A stretch of DNA of 64,000 bases, taken from assembly GCF_002742685.1 (NCBI RefSeq), contig NZ_PEDM01000005.1, forward strand, positions 37,724-101,723, written 5' to 3'. The DNA is from Anoxybacillus flavithermus (lineage in GTDB: Bacteria > Bacillota > Bacilli > Bacillales > Anoxybacillaceae). The notes under the pieces are model-generated. The model did no database searches and was not told the DNA's origin. It worked only from the letters and a program-made list of their open reading frames with translations. The position numbers and the translations under genes were made by a program. This document shows, piece after piece, positions 7,604 through 15,933 of the stretch. The first letter of the stretch is position 1. Every line of letters begins with the position of its first letter.

Positions 7604-9020
7604 TTACGTTCCCATCTTTCTGTTGTTGCTGGAACGCTCCTTGATAGCCGTTGTACATCTGTTCTTGTTGCCGTTGCTTTTTCAATCGTTCTTCCACTTG
7701 TTCCGTATACCACGGATGGTTTTCACGAATTGTTTGGTCGTCGAGAATACCGACGGAAGCTTGGCAATTGGCGATGACCTCTGACTCATTAATGATGATA
7801 TCGCGATTGAAAATGATCGAAATCGTCTCATTCGTGAAATCGCCCTTTCCTGTCATCAGCAAATATTGGTCAATGAACCAAATCAATTGCTCGAGGCTTG
7901 ATTGAAACTCGGTTTCAAGGATGTTGCAATCCATATCCAAGTCAGAGTATCGGTATCTCAGCGCCACCCCACTTGCATTCCCCAAATTCTCATCCTGCGT
8001 ATCGACGCCACGTCCGAATTCATAGATGACCTTGCGAATGCGCAATAACTCTTTTTCGACCGCATCTGTCTGTAAATCGGCTTGTAGCTTATCTACATCG
8101 CCGTTTTCGTCTAACTTCACCGCGCGATATCGGTTTAAATCGTTTAAAAATTCCTGTAAGTCAACACCGCCGTAATTTACAAGCTTGTAAATGAAATTCG
8201 GGATGTCTGCGAGTAAATCTGCATTTACAGAAGCTTGCAAGTTGTAATCGTCAATCAATGACTTGATACAATCAATGAGTGGCTGCTCCTCTTCATTGTA
8301 CTTAAACGCAATTAACGGCATGCGCTCCCACAAATACGGCTTTTCGTTGATCATGAAATGATAGTTTGTTTCCACTCCAGCCAACACGTCTGGGACGAGT
8401 GAATCGGCTTGTAACACGTAATATTTAATGCCTTTTGGATGGTGATACTCCACTTTCTTTTGTTTTTGCTTTTGTGTGTTCGTGTACACCACTTCTTCAT
8501 ACACACGAATAAACGACACAATTTCTTCATGGTCGTTATCTTTCCAAAACGGGATAATTTGTTCGCTCGGAATCTTTTTAAACGCCAGCTCGCCCTTTTC
8601 ATCAATGTACACATACAAAAAAGCGATCCCTTTATTGATCGCTTCTTTGCCGAGATTTTTAATCACTTTTAACAAACGCTTATCAAACATATCTTTCATG
8701 ATTTTGCGGTATTCTTCGTTTTCTGTCGCAATAGTCGGCTCCTTTGAAAGCAAATAGCCAACCTTTTGATTGACGAGCTTCTTCACAAAATCATGAGCCA
8801 GCTTTTGATTCGAGCGCCATGTAATGTCTTGGTTTTTCTTTTCAATATCCATTTTTGTGCGATAGTATCGTTCTCCAAGAACCATAAGATTGCGCTTATC
8901 ACTCGTTTCCCAGTCTTTCACTATCGCCGTCAAAAGCTGTTCATCTGTCATGATTCCTTTCGATAATTCCGAAAGCACTTGTTCATGCCAAGGCGCGCGA
9001 AATAAATCTTCAATCAGCAC
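7596..9020 (-). CDS. Phage portal protein (SPP1 type)
   Basis: A 474-residue portal protein forming the dodecameric DNA channel at one capsid vertex. It matches SPP1-type portals in length and in segments such as DITWRSNQKLAHDFVKKLVN, VGYLLSKEPTI and GNASGVALRYRYSDLDM. It starts with a GTG at 9020 behind GGAGGTGATC. The C-terminal 40 residues are glutamine-rich. It lies between the large terminase and the minor head protein, as expected for the packaging machine. Confidence 0.92.
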   Translation of the reverse strand: MLIEDLFRAPWHEQVLSELSKGIMTDEQLLTAIVKDWETSDKRNLMVLGERYYRTKMDIEKKNQDITWRSNQKLAHDFVKKLVNQKVGYLLSKEPTIATENEEYRKIMKDMFDKRLLKVIKNLGKEAINKGIAFLYVYIDEKGELAFKKIPSEQIIPFWKDNDHEEIVSFIRVYEEVVYTNTQKQKQKKVEYHHPKGIKYYVLQADSLVPDVLAGVETNYHFMINEKPYLWERMPLIAFKYNEEEQPLIDCIKSLIDDYNLQASVNADLLADIPNFIYKLVNYGGVDLQEFLNDLNRYRAVKLDENGDVDKLQADLQTDAVEKELLRIRKVIYEFGRGVDTQDENLGNASGVALRYRYSDLDMDCNILETEFQSSLEQLIWFIDQYLLMTGKGDFTNETISIIFNRDIIINESEVIANCQASVGILDDQTIRENHPWYTEQVEERLKKQRQQEQMYNGYQGAFQQQQKDGNVNE

Positions 9021-9032
9021 GCGATCACCTCC

Positions 9033-10295
9033 CTACTTCAAAATTGATACCGATGGTCGTTTCATATCGTCTTCGAATGCGTAACGGGTTGCTGCGATCG
9101 TATGGTCGTTCTTTTCTTCTAGACGCGGCTTCGGATTGCCGTCTGCATCCACTTGATAGTCAATCGACTCAAACTCTCTTGCAATGTTCGGCGTACGCTT
9201 CGGGTCAATGACAATCGCCTCTAAATCATCGAGCCATTTTTCGCCGTACTCCACGCTTCCGGGACCTTTTTTGGCGCCTTTAATTCGCAGGATGCCGTGT
9301 TCTTTCTTCATCTCATCCACCGACTTTGGCTCGGCGCTATCGGCGATAATCGGCTCTACGTGATAATTTTTCGCTTTAATTTTTTCAGCTGCTTCTCGAT
9401 TCGACAGCTTCACGCCATAGATTTCATCGATGGCGTAGATGATTCGCCGTGTTTTATCGTAGTGCCAACGTACAAACGCAAACGGATCGACTCCATATCC
9501 CCAGTCAATGCCCTGGCGGATGTTATCAAACCGTTTAATTTCCTCATCAGTAATCGTTCGAAATACTAAATTATCGAACGGCACCACACCACTTCCAATC
9601 GGCTCGCCGAGATATTCATGGCGGTACTTCATCTCATTCGTTCGCTTCGTATGCTCGGCTTCTTCGATGAAATCTTTAGATAAAAATGGGTTATCGAGAT
9701 ACGTCGAATGGTGAACAAACGTGTTTTCAGGAATAAATTGCGTTTCGTACTTTTGGTTGACCCACGACTGTCTTCGCTTTGGCGGGTTATAGCTGTAAAA
9801 AAACGTGTACCGCAATCCGTCTGGAAGTTCTCCGCGCAGCACGGACTTTTCGATAACGGACACTTCTTCTTCCGTCTTGAACTCAGCGAGCTCCTCAATC
9901 CACATAACGGCCAACGGAAAGCGCGAGGCTTTAATCGATTTGATTTTTTGCGGATCATCAGCACCACGGAACAAAATACGGTTTCCTCGCGGTAGATACG
10001 TGATCCGCATTGGGTTCACGGTAATTTGAAAGTACTCGGTGACGCCCAATATTTCCATCGCTTCTTTCAACTGTTCCAACACCGAATCAGCGAGCGTGTT
10101 CCCGACTCGGCGCACAACCAGCGCTGTCACCGGGTACCGCATAACCAACAACAGCACCATCATTGCAATATGTGTAGACTTTGCACTGGCGCGGCCACCT
10201 TTCAACACGTAACGCAAATAGCGTTGTTCTTTGACCAACGCCCATACTTTTTGGAACGTAGGCGTGAAGACCTCGGACAATCTAATCTGCTTCAT
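9033..10295 (-). CDS. Phage terminase large subunit (PBSX type)
   Basis: A 420-residue packaging motor with an N-terminal ATPase and a C-terminal nuclease. The Walker A loop is LKGGRASAKST (about residues 31-41), and the Walker B region VMWIEELAEF follows at about 130-140. The nuclease domain shows the acidic segments RQGIDWGYGVDPFAF and EPIIADSAEPKS and the C-terminal EEKNDHTIAATRYAFED. It matches PBSX-family large terminases (XtmB). It overlaps the small subunit gene by 14 bases. Confidence 0.95.
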   Translation of the reverse strand: MKQIRLSEVFTPTFQKVWALVKEQRYLRYVLKGGRASAKSTHIAMMVLLLVMRYPVTALVVRRVGNTLADSVLEQLKEAMEILGVTEYFQITVNPMRITYLPRGNRILFRGADDPQKIKSIKASRFPLAVMWIEELAEFKTEEEVSVIEKSVLRGELPDGLRYTFFYSYNPPKRRQSWVNQKYETQFIPENTFVHHSTYLDNPFLSKDFIEEAEHTKRTNEMKYRHEYLGEPIGSGVVPFDNLVFRTITDEEIKRFDNIRQGIDWGYGVDPFAFVRWHYDKTRRIIYAIDEIYGVKLSNREAAEKIKAKNYHVEPIIADSAEPKSVDEMKKEHGILRIKGAKKGPGSVEYGEKWLDDLEAIVIDPKRTPNIAREFESIDYQVDADGNPKPRLEEKNDHTIAATRYAFEDDMKRPSVSILK

Positions 10296-10710
10296 CTATC
10301 CCACCAACGTCGTCGATAATTTGAACGCCAAAATTCGCGTCGATTTGTTGGCGCTCCGTCCACATTGCGAAACGTTTGCCGAGAAGCTCGGCTGCTTTAA
10401 TACGATCTTTAATATTCGGAGTATTTTCCACTAGTTCAAAAAAGTCTTTTCCTGCCATCGGTATTTGCTCCGTTTCTTCACCTCGAAGCACTTTTGTTAA
10501 AAACGCTAGTATCTCATCTTGCGAGGCGATACGTTCCTTGTCTTTTTCAGCCAATCGTTGCTGGATGTACTCTCTAATTGTAGTATTTTGTAGTAGCTTC
10601 GTTGTATTGCCTCTAGCGCTATATCCAGCCCTTTTTGCCGCCTCTTCTGCGTTGCCAAGTTCGATGTAGTAATCAGCGAATCTTTTTTGCTTTTCCGTCA
10701 ACTTCCGCAT
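10282..10710 (-). CDS. Phage terminase small subunit
   Basis: A 142-residue DNA-recognition subunit of the terminase. The N-terminal domain has the typical LTEKQKRFADYYIELGNAEE and AAKRAGYSARGNTTKLLQ text (terminase_2 family, XtmA-like), forming a helix-turn-helix. The rest is probably the oligomerisation part and the contact to the large subunit. It is the first structural-operon gene after the late regulator and two very small genes. Confidence 0.92.
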   Translation of the reverse strand: MRKLTEKQKRFADYYIELGNAEEAAKRAGYSARGNTTKLLQNTTIREYIQQRLAEKDKERIASQDEILAFLTKVLRGEETEQIPMAGKDFFELVENTPNIKDRIKAAELLGKRFAMWTERQQIDANFGVQIIDDVGGIDEAD

Positions 10711-10748
10711 CTACATCTCACCTACCTCCTCATTCGCACGATTTTTAC

Positions 10749-10952
10749 TTAAAACACATATTTCCCCAACGCTAATCCGATAACTAGAAAAATTGTGACA
10801 AAAAAAATAACTAAACATATGGCAGGTGTTACAAAATCCAAACTCCCTTTGTCAAAGAAATGAAAAACCAAATAATCAATAGCTAGCCCGACAGCCAAAA
10901 TGATAAGCAACACACACCAAAAAGGGATACTAACCAAAACTCTTCCCCTCAC
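10749..10952 (-). CDS. Small membrane protein
   Basis: A 67-residue protein with two clear hydrophobic helices, at about residues 8-32 (IPFWCVLLIILAVGLAIDYL) and 42-64 (TPAICLVIFFVTIFLVIGLA). It overlaps the preceding small gene by four bases. It sits between the late regulator and the terminase, where holins do not usually lie. I assign no function; a membrane role in lysis timing or superinfection exclusion is only a guess. Confidence 0.65.
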   Translation of the reverse strand: MRGRVLVSIPFWCVLLIILAVGLAIDYLVFHFFDKGSLDFVTPAICLVIFFVTIFLVIGLALGKYVF

Positions 10953-11104
10953 TTTCTTCGAATCGCCCCACGCACTCGTTTGTACGTATCGCGCCGAACG
11001 CCCATAATGTCGAGCCAGTCACGATGACTCAATCCTTTTCTTTTCTTCTTCGCCTTTAATTTCTTTATCTCATCATCTGATAAATGGTCACATAACTTAT
11101 ACAT
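10949..11104 (-). CDS. Small basic helix-turn-helix-like protein
   Basis: A 51-residue basic protein starting MYKLCDHLSDDEIKKLKAK. The start at 11104 is chosen because GGGGTGA lies just upstream. The second half (SHRDWLDIMGVRRDTYKRVR) has the spacing of a helix-turn-helix, so it may bind DNA. It is the first gene after two terminators and directly precedes the packaging genes. The function is unknown. Confidence 0.6.
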   Translation of the reverse strand: MYKLCDHLSDDEIKKLKAKKKRKGLSHRDWLDIMGVRRDTYKRVRGAIRRK

Positions 11105-11128
11105 CCTCATCACCCCATGCATAAAATA

Positions 11129-11153
11129 AGTGCCTAGCGTTTGACTAGGCACT
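11129..11153 (-). terminator. Hairpin terminator before the late operon
   Basis: A perfect nine-base inverted repeat (AGTGCCTAG / CTAGGCACT, loop of seven) is followed on the minus strand by TTATTTTA. It lies between the late regulator gene and the packaging genes, so it may limit read-through into the late operon. Confidence 0.6.
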
Positions 11154-11197
11154 CAAGAAAAAAGGAGGACTTCACATATTAGTGGCATTTACACGAC

Positions 11198-11233
11198 AAA
11201 AAAGCCTCATCCGCACATGCAGAAGAGGCTTTC
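11198..11233 (-). terminator. Terminator overlapping the end of the late regulator gene
   Basis: On the minus strand AAGCCTC and GAGGCTT pair across the stop codon of the regulator gene and are followed by a run of six T. This is a standard Rho-independent terminator. The late genes beyond it must therefore be switched on by a separate signal. Confidence 0.75.
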
Positions 11234-11707
11234 TTTTATGCGTTTTTTAATTTTTCTTTCGGCTCGTTCAATCATGGTTTGAACACTACTCGATGAGATA
11301 CAAAGATAATTCGCAATCTCGCTATATGTTAAGCAATATCCTCGCGACATAAGATACACTTCCCGTTCCCTCTTAGTCAACACGGATAGAGCATCTTCGA
11401 TTCGCTCTCGGTCCCAACTCGTAATAACATCCTGTTTTTCATGATCATCCCACTCATATACCGGTTCACTGGAACGGAAATATTTTTGCATCAGTAACGG
11501 GTCAAAAAGTTTCTCGCGTTGATAAGCAGCTCTTCGTTCGATTCCTCTTTTGTGACCAGGATGTCGGCCGGTTGTAAGCCATTCAATGGAAAATTCCAGA
11601 TCAGAGATCATTCCAGCAATAATTTTTTTATCTTCTTCAACCGCATTGTTGTACATTTTCCGTACCAATTTTAATGAATTTTTATATTCTTGGACAAGAT
11701 CGTTCAT
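11207..11707 (-). CDS. Sigma-like late transcription regulator (Xpf/ArpU type)
   Basis: A 166-residue protein whose C-terminal third is a sigma-70 region 4-like helix-turn-helix: EDALSVLTKREREVYLMSRG, then TYSEIANYLCISSSSVQTMI (about residues 115-155). Proteins of this kind (Xpf of PBSX, ArpU of enterococcal phages) lie just before the terminase genes and drive late transcription. The start MNDLVQEYK at 11707 has AAGGAGG eight bases upstream. Two terminators separate it from the late operon, which fits a late activator. Confidence 0.8.
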   Translation of the reverse strand: MNDLVQEYKNSLKLVRKMYNNAVEEDKKIIAGMISDLEFSIEWLTTGRHPGHKRGIERRAAYQREKLFDPLLMQKYFRSSEPVYEWDDHEKQDVITSWDRERIEDALSVLTKREREVYLMSRGYCLTYSEIANYLCISSSSVQTMIERAERKIKKRIKESLFCMCG

Positions 11708-11727
11708 ACAGACGACCTCCTTCAAAT

Positions 11728-11771
11728 AAAAAAGGACACCAAACAACGCTCAACGCGTCATTCAGTGTCCT
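11728..11771 (-). terminator. Terminator of the XRE-protease cargo operon
   Basis: On the minus strand AGGACAC and GTGTCCT pair around a longer loop with an inner AACGC/GCGTT stem and are followed by TTTTTT. It closes the two-gene operon that ends at 11790 and isolates it from the late regulator gene. Confidence 0.7.
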
Positions 11772-11789
11772 CCAGTTGGCTGGTAGGCA

Positions 11790-12980
11790 TCATTTAACCC
11801 CTTCTATTCCTAGTTCACTTATTGAAAAAGCTTTGGTCTCGAGCTCTCTATACTTTCTGAAAAATTCCTCTTCTATTCCAGTTAACACAGCAAAAAAACC
11901 TTCATCTACTCTTAGTTCATTCATTAAACTGGATACAGAGTAAATGTTTCTTTCAAAGAGTAGTCGCAAAATACTTCGAATTTTCATTGGTCTCTCAACA
12001 GGGATTTTATCGTCTAATGGTTCTAGGTATTTATATCCTTTTTTGTTTATCAACATGTAATAATAGCGATATTGCTGATAATCAATAATGTTTAATTTAA
12101 AAGCCCTTATTGCAATAGCTTGCAAAGAAACACTCCACTTCTGTTTTATATCAATATACGCATCAGGATTGGACAGCTTAAAAATTCCCTCACAATCCCT
12201 TTTGAAAGCTTCCTCTGGCAATAAAAATTCAGAGGCAAAGGTATATGCTTCCTCTTCAAGGAGATTATACGATTTCTTATCTTGCATTGTAAACTCCACT
12301 TTGTAGTGCAAGAGCAAATGCCCTAATTCATGTGCCAAATCAAAATTTCTTCTAGCTGCGGATTTTTTGACAGACCCTAGTATAATATACGGTCTATCGT
12401 CCTCTGTCCATAAACTGTAGGCATCAATTTTTTCCTCAAATTCTTTTTCGAGTATAAAAGCCCCAGCTTTCTCCAAACAGAATAATAAATTTTTGTTGGA
12501 TTCTTTATCCAATCCGATCCTTTCACGAGCTAATTCGGCAATATACTTTATTTGTCTTCCTCTATCCATTCCTGGATTTTCTTTTAAAAACTTAATTACA
12601 TCTCTTCTCAATTCTAAGAGCACATTTTTCGGATAGCTAATCTTTCTCTCGATCTTTTTTAAGAATGCATCGATAAACCTGACATGCATTAATTCGCTCT
12701 GAGATCTGTTTAGCGAGTTAATTGTTTCTGATCTGTATGCGATATGTTGTATTTTAATGTTGCCCATATCCAATTTATACAAAAGATCAGGTTTATAAAA
12801 ATAAGTCGCTTTTACATTAAAAACCTTTTTTAATTCGTTTACAACTTCCAACTTTGGAGAAGAATATCCATTTTCATATTGCCAAATAGCCTGTTCAGTT
12901 ACACCAACCTTTTCCGCTAGCTGTCTTCTACTCAAGTTGTGAAGGATTCTTATATTGGTTAGGCTCTCACCAACGAACAC
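11790..12980 (-). CDS. XRE repressor fused to an ImmA/IrrE-type metalloprotease
   Basis: A 396-residue protein with an N-terminal XRE helix-turn-helix (residues about 6-60, with LSRRQLAEKVGVTEQAIWQY) and a central zinc protease domain with FDLAHELGHLLLHYK (HELGH at about 218-222) followed by EEEAYTFASEFLLPEE. This layout is that of the spr1629-type repressor/antitoxin family. The C-terminal 100 residues are unassigned. It lies four codons' distance after a partner gene read in the same direction. The pair is visibly more AT-rich than the head genes and has its own terminator, so it looks like imported cargo. A role in sensing damage or in toxin control is inferred, not shown. Confidence 0.85.
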   Translation of the reverse strand: MFVGESLTNIRILHNLSRRQLAEKVGVTEQAIWQYENGYSSPKLEVVNELKKVFNVKATYFYKPDLLYKLDMGNIKIQHIAYRSETINSLNRSQSELMHVRFIDAFLKKIERKISYPKNVLLELRRDVIKFLKENPGMDRGRQIKYIAELARERIGLDKESNKNLLFCLEKAGAFILEKEFEEKIDAYSLWTEDDRPYIILGSVKKSAARRNFDLAHELGHLLLHYKVEFTMQDKKSYNLLEEEAYTFASEFLLPEEAFKRDCEGIFKLSNPDAYIDIKQKWSVSLQAIAIRAFKLNIIDYQQYRYYYMLINKKGYKYLEPLDDKIPVERPMKIRSILRLLFERNIYSVSSLMNELRVDEGFFAVLTGIEEEFFRKYRELETKAFSISELGIEGVK

Positions 12981-13003
12981 AGGCTATCCCCCCTATCTTG
13001 GGA

Positions 13004-13765
13004 TTAATTTTCCTTCTCTTCTGAGTCATCTAATACAATTCCAAAGACATGTGCATCTAAACCTTCCTCTAAAACATTATCGTTTATTAGAATGTTCTTT
13101 AATTCGTCGTCTATACTAATTGTATGCGTTCCGTTAATGTATTTTGTCAAGTCTTCGATTAAATATGCTTTATTATTTGCAGGATTAGGCATCCATAATC
13201 TAATTTGTTCAATTTGTTGATTTTCATCAATTTTGTACGTAACAATATAAAACCTCTTATATATAGACTTTAATTTAACAATTTCTTTTTTCACGTCTTC
13301 GTTTAAATGGCTGTCTTCTATTAGCTGAAGTTCGAGTTGTGTAGAATTCCCTTGTTCTAAAGGAACTTCCTTAAAATCAATTTCTGAGTTAATTTGCATT
13401 AACTCTTCCATATAAGATATCTTTTTGTTACGTGTCCGCCCTAATGCATCTTTCCCCCGATCGACTTGTTCTGGATTAAAATATCTTGCATTTTTAACAA
13501 TAAACAACATCGCTTCACTATCATTCTTAAACTGTAAGTATTGCCATGTTAAACCGGCTTTAGCTATCTTACTTTCAACTCCATACGGTTCGCATGCTAT
13601 AGCCACATGGTGATCGATGTGGTTTCCTTTGACCCACGCATAAGCGCCACTCACTTTTAGCGTTCTAGCTTTTTCACGTCGAACCTCTAAATAATCCCGA
13701 TAACCTTCAAAAATCCCATCTACAATTTTCTGATTCAACTCTCTTGACAAAGCATACTCCTTCAT
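13004..13765 (-). CDS. Unknown partner protein of the XRE-protease
   Basis: A 253-residue protein I do not recognise with certainty. The N-terminal half (RELNQKIVDGIFEGYRDYLE, then SGAYAWVKGNHIDHHVAIAC) contains conserved-looking histidines and could be catalytic or nucleic-acid binding. The C-terminal half is acidic and ends EEGLDAHVFGIVLDDSEEKE. It is encoded directly before the XRE-protease, and both genes share one upstream promoter region with paired direct repeats. By its position it could be the toxin or effector controlled by the second gene. Confidence 0.6.
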   Translation of the reverse strand: MKEYALSRELNQKIVDGIFEGYRDYLEVRREKARTLKVSGAYAWVKGNHIDHHVAIACEPYGVESKIAKAGLTWQYLQFKNDSEAMLFIVKNARYFNPEQVDRGKDALGRTRNKKISYMEELMQINSEIDFKEVPLEQGNSTQLELQLIEDSHLNEDVKKEIVKLKSIYKRFYIVTYKIDENQQIEQIRLWMPNPANNKAYLIEDLTKYINGTHTISIDDELKNILINDNVLEEGLDAHVFGIVLDDSEEKEN

Positions 13766-13804
13766 TTATCAAATCCCCCATATTCTTTGAACAGTATCAC
13801 TTAA

Positions 13805-13847
13805 ATTTTATTAAAGAAAATATGATTTGTATATGATTTTATTAAAG
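13805..13847 (-). promoter_or_regulatory. Direct-repeat operator candidate of the cargo operon
   Basis: Two identical 12-base repeats (plus-strand ATTTTATTAAAG) lie at 13805-13816 and 13836-13847, 31 bases apart, about three helical turns. Between them is a tandem TATGATTT. The region is very AT-rich and lies 40-80 bases before the start codon at 13765. It is a good candidate binding site for the XRE domain encoded in the operon. Confidence 0.5.
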
Positions 13848-13871
13848 TTTTTTGTTTTTTCTCTCTATAGA

Positions 13872-14072
13872 TTAAAACTCCTCTCCCTCGTCAAACTTCA
13901 CCCTTTTCACTTTTCCTTGATGCGTAATAATTTTCGTTTCCCCAAATGTCGGCAACTCAGCTATTTTAGCCTTTCCATCACAAACGACAATCGCAAACGT
14001 TCCTTTTAATTCCATTATATCAATTTCTAGCTTTTTTGTACTAAGATTAATTTTTAGTTCTTTTAATCTCAT
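13872..14072 (-). CDS. DUF3954-like small phage protein (XtrA/YqaO type)
   Basis: A 66-residue protein resembling the DUF3954 group that includes XtrA of PBSX and YqaO of skin. The characteristic pattern is a first strand pair (TFAIVVCDGKAKIAELPTFG) followed by ETKIITHQGKVKRVKFDEG. Its function is not known. It lies at the end of the early operon. GGAGGAACTGTTC precedes the ATG. Confidence 0.65.
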   Translation of the reverse strand: MRLKELKINLSTKKLEIDIMELKGTFAIVVCDGKAKIAELPTFGETKIITHQGKVKRVKFDEGEEF

Positions 14073-14098
14073 GAACAGTTCCTCCTCTTAAGCTAATC

Positions 14099-14125
14099 GG
14101 GAGCAGTTTTGGCTGCTCCCTTTTT
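14099..14125 (+). terminator. Strong hairpin with a plus-strand T tract
   Basis: A perfect eight-base stem GGGAGCAG/CTGCTCCC with a six-base loop is followed by TTTTT on the plus strand, directly after the stop codon of a minus-strand gene. It would terminate plus-strand (antisense) transcripts. For minus-strand RNA it has no T tract and may serve as a 3' end or stability element. Confidence 0.5.
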
Positions 14126-14127
14126 GA

Positions 14128-14835
14128 CTAAGCAATAATGACAAGTTTTCCGTTCTCAATAAGCTCTTTAAGTTCTTGCTGCAGATAATTTTTGATGTTG
14201 TTCATCGCATCAAGTTTCCATTTGCCGCCGTCGGCTTCAAATAAAGCGCAGCGTGGCCCACTCTGCATTCGGAAAATAAACTCACTCTCTGGTTGATCCA
14301 CTTCCACAAACGTGCGGTATGGCCTCAACACAACCGGATTCGGAACCTTGACGTTTGCTACTGTGGCAACACCTGTTTTTGCAACCACAGCTTGAGAAAC
14401 CCCATCGTCGCCAATCGTACTTACCATTTCTTCTTTGATGTTACCGACGACTTTCAACATGATATCGCGATCTTCGTTTTTTACAAAGCATGACTGTAGC
14501 TTGATGTTGAAAGTTTCCGTATCATACCAGCGATCGAAATCGAATACCGGAATCATTGCTTCGGCTTTAATGTACTCGCTACGGTTGCAATCCGCATTCA
14601 ACTGACTAAACGCTATAACGGCTGTTGGACTGCTAACGTGAATCATTAGACGCTCGTATTCATCGAAGTTCGATTTCAAATAATCCACTAACCCCGAAAG
14701 GCTACGGACACGAATAGCTTCTGCTGTCGGCTCCTCGATCAAATGCAACTTTTGACTCGAGAACGTCTGTCCATTTTCATAAAACATTTCCGGCTTTCCT
14801 AATCCAACAATGTACTGAAGTGCTTCTTTAATCAT
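14128..14835 (-). CDS. Conserved phage protein of unknown function
   Basis: A 235-residue protein of a type found in the early region of many Bacillus- and Clostridium-group prophages, next to the replication-terminator-like protein and RuvC-like gene. Recognisable text includes VRSLSGLVDYLKSNFDEYE, DIMLKVVGNIKEE and RMQSGPRCALFEADGGKWKL. It has no signal peptide, membrane helix or known catalytic motif that I can see. A link to DNA metabolism is inferred from its neighbours only. Confidence 0.75.
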   Translation of the reverse strand: MIKEALQYIVGLGKPEMFYENGQTFSSQKLHLIEEPTAEAIRVRSLSGLVDYLKSNFDEYERLMIHVSSPTAVIAFSQLNADCNRSEYIKAEAMIPVFDFDRWYDTETFNIKLQSCFVKNEDRDIMLKVVGNIKEEMVSTIGDDGVSQAVVAKTGVATVANVKVPNPVVLRPYRTFVEVDQPESEFIFRMQSGPRCALFEADGGKWKLDAMNNIKNYLQQELKELIENGKLVIIA

Positions 14836-14863
14836 TTTTCATTCCTCCCAGATTGGTAGTTTT

Positions 14864-15229
14864 TTATTTTAAGACAACAATTTTGTTGCCTTTGTCATCG
14901 GAAATTTCGCCATCTTCATCGATATAGGTTTGACCTTTAATACCGGATTTCAATTCAGCTCCTGTGATTCGACCTTTGCTGTCGTAATCCATCACAAGCT
15001 TTGTTTCGATTGGCGTTGCTGGAACAAGCGTTGATTTCGCAGTGACACTCACCATTGCAAGGTCACGTTTTTCATCTGCTTTTAAAGTGACCGTCAATGT
15101 CACTTTTCTCGCTTTTTTTGGATCCGTATTCGGGTCTGCGATGTTTTCAAGCACCTTTTGCAACTCTTGATTGAATCGCTCAGCAACTGCACCATCAGCA
15201 AAATTGTTTAAATCAATAATGCTTTTCAT
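14864..15229 (-). CDS. Replication terminator protein-like phage protein
   Basis: A 121-residue protein beginning IIDLNNFADGAVAERFNQEL and containing NIADPNTDPKKARKVTLTVT, a pattern usually annotated as phage replication terminator protein. I know of no experimental basis for that name, and the fold may be different from the host Rtp. It lies in the early operon between the 235-residue protein and the resolvase. Confidence 0.65.
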   Translation of the reverse strand: MKSIIDLNNFADGAVAERFNQELQKVLENIADPNTDPKKARKVTLTVTLKADEKRDLAMVSVTAKSTLVPATPIETKLVMDYDSKGRITGAELKSGIKGQTYIDEDGEISDDKGNKIVVLK

Positions 15230-15243
15230 TGGTTGTCCTCCTA

Positions 15244-15735
15244 TTATTTTGAAATTTTATTTAAAGCTTCTTGTTGAAACTTTGTTAACTCGGCTTGTCC
15301 ATGTAAAGCCCGCGCAATTTGGGCTAACACAAACGCATCGCGGACGTTGTCGCTGTTGTGTTCGAATCCCCATCGCTTGTAAATCGGCAATACCAATTCA
15401 TCTTTCTTGGTATTTCCTTTGCCTGTGGCAAATTTCTTGACCGAAGACGGCGGAACCTCATAGTAATTCAATCTTGCTTTGACTAGCTCTGCTCGGAGAA
15501 TCCAGCCGATACCGTACTGAACACTAACCGCAGCGCCCCTTGAACTGTAGGAAAAGCCTTCAATGCAAATAACATCCTGATTAGTTATGTGACTCATAAT
15601 CGTATTAACAATGTCTATAAATCTATGTGGGGCCCTCTTCTCTTCCGATACGATCTCTACGGCTGTATGTACCTTGTTGTCTTCGATAATGACGAGCCCT
15701 GTTTTTGTTGATGGGTCAATGCCAACAAATCTCAC
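15244..15735 (-). CDS. RuvC-like Holliday junction resolvase
   Basis: A 163-residue nuclease of the RuvC-like RNase H fold. It starts MRFVGIDPSTKTGLVII with the first catalytic aspartate at residue 7; the next acidic residue is in DVICIEGFSYSSRG (about residues 54-67), and the C-terminal acidic motif is NVRDAFVLAQIARAL (about 133-147). Phage versions resolve branched DNA before packaging or after recombination. It belongs with RecT and the Rad50-like ATPase in this operon. Confidence 0.85.
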   Translation of the reverse strand: MRFVGIDPSTKTGLVIIEDNKVHTAVEIVSEEKRAPHRFIDIVNTIMSHITNQDVICIEGFSYSSRGAAVSVQYGIGWILRAELVKARLNYYEVPPSSVKKFATGKGNTKKDELVLPIYKRWGFEHNSDNVRDAFVLAQIARALHGQAELTKFQQEALNKISK

Positions 15736-15759
15736 AAACCGCCACCCCTTCGTTAATCA

Positions 15760-15933
15760 TTACACTGGCGTCGTCGGTGAGCCTACCACGCCTGTTGAGT
15801 GTTTATCAATTTCAGTATCCATTCCCCTCACCTCTCCATACGCTTCATTTTCCCTTCTGAGGCGTTTTTCTCGCTGTTCGGTATTTCCTATTACCCTAGC
15901 AAGAAAAACGCCGTATGGGCTAAAATTTGAAGT
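15760..15933 (-). pseudogene. Coding-looking frame without a proper start
   Basis: Directly after the stop codon of the FbpA-like gene the same frame stays open for 57 codons and reads like a real protein (SPYGVFLARVIGNTEQREKR, then ENEAYGEVRGMDTEIDKHST). No ATG, GTG or TTG with a ribosome binding site exists near its beginning. A short version of 20 residues could start at an ATG at 15822, which has GAGAGGTGAGGGG upstream. Either a start codon was lost, or the upper part is read through the TAA at 15934. Confidence 0.4.

Noticed and set aside
10749..10952. Small membrane protein as the phage holin
   Set aside because: Holins of this phage type lie beside the endolysin after the tail genes, outside the window; position and lack of an endolysin neighbour do not support it.
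12981..13003. Cargo pair as a standard RM or Abi system
   Set aside because: Neither protein shows methyltransferase, restriction nuclease or HEPN-type motifs; only the XRE and HELGH protease parts are recognisable.
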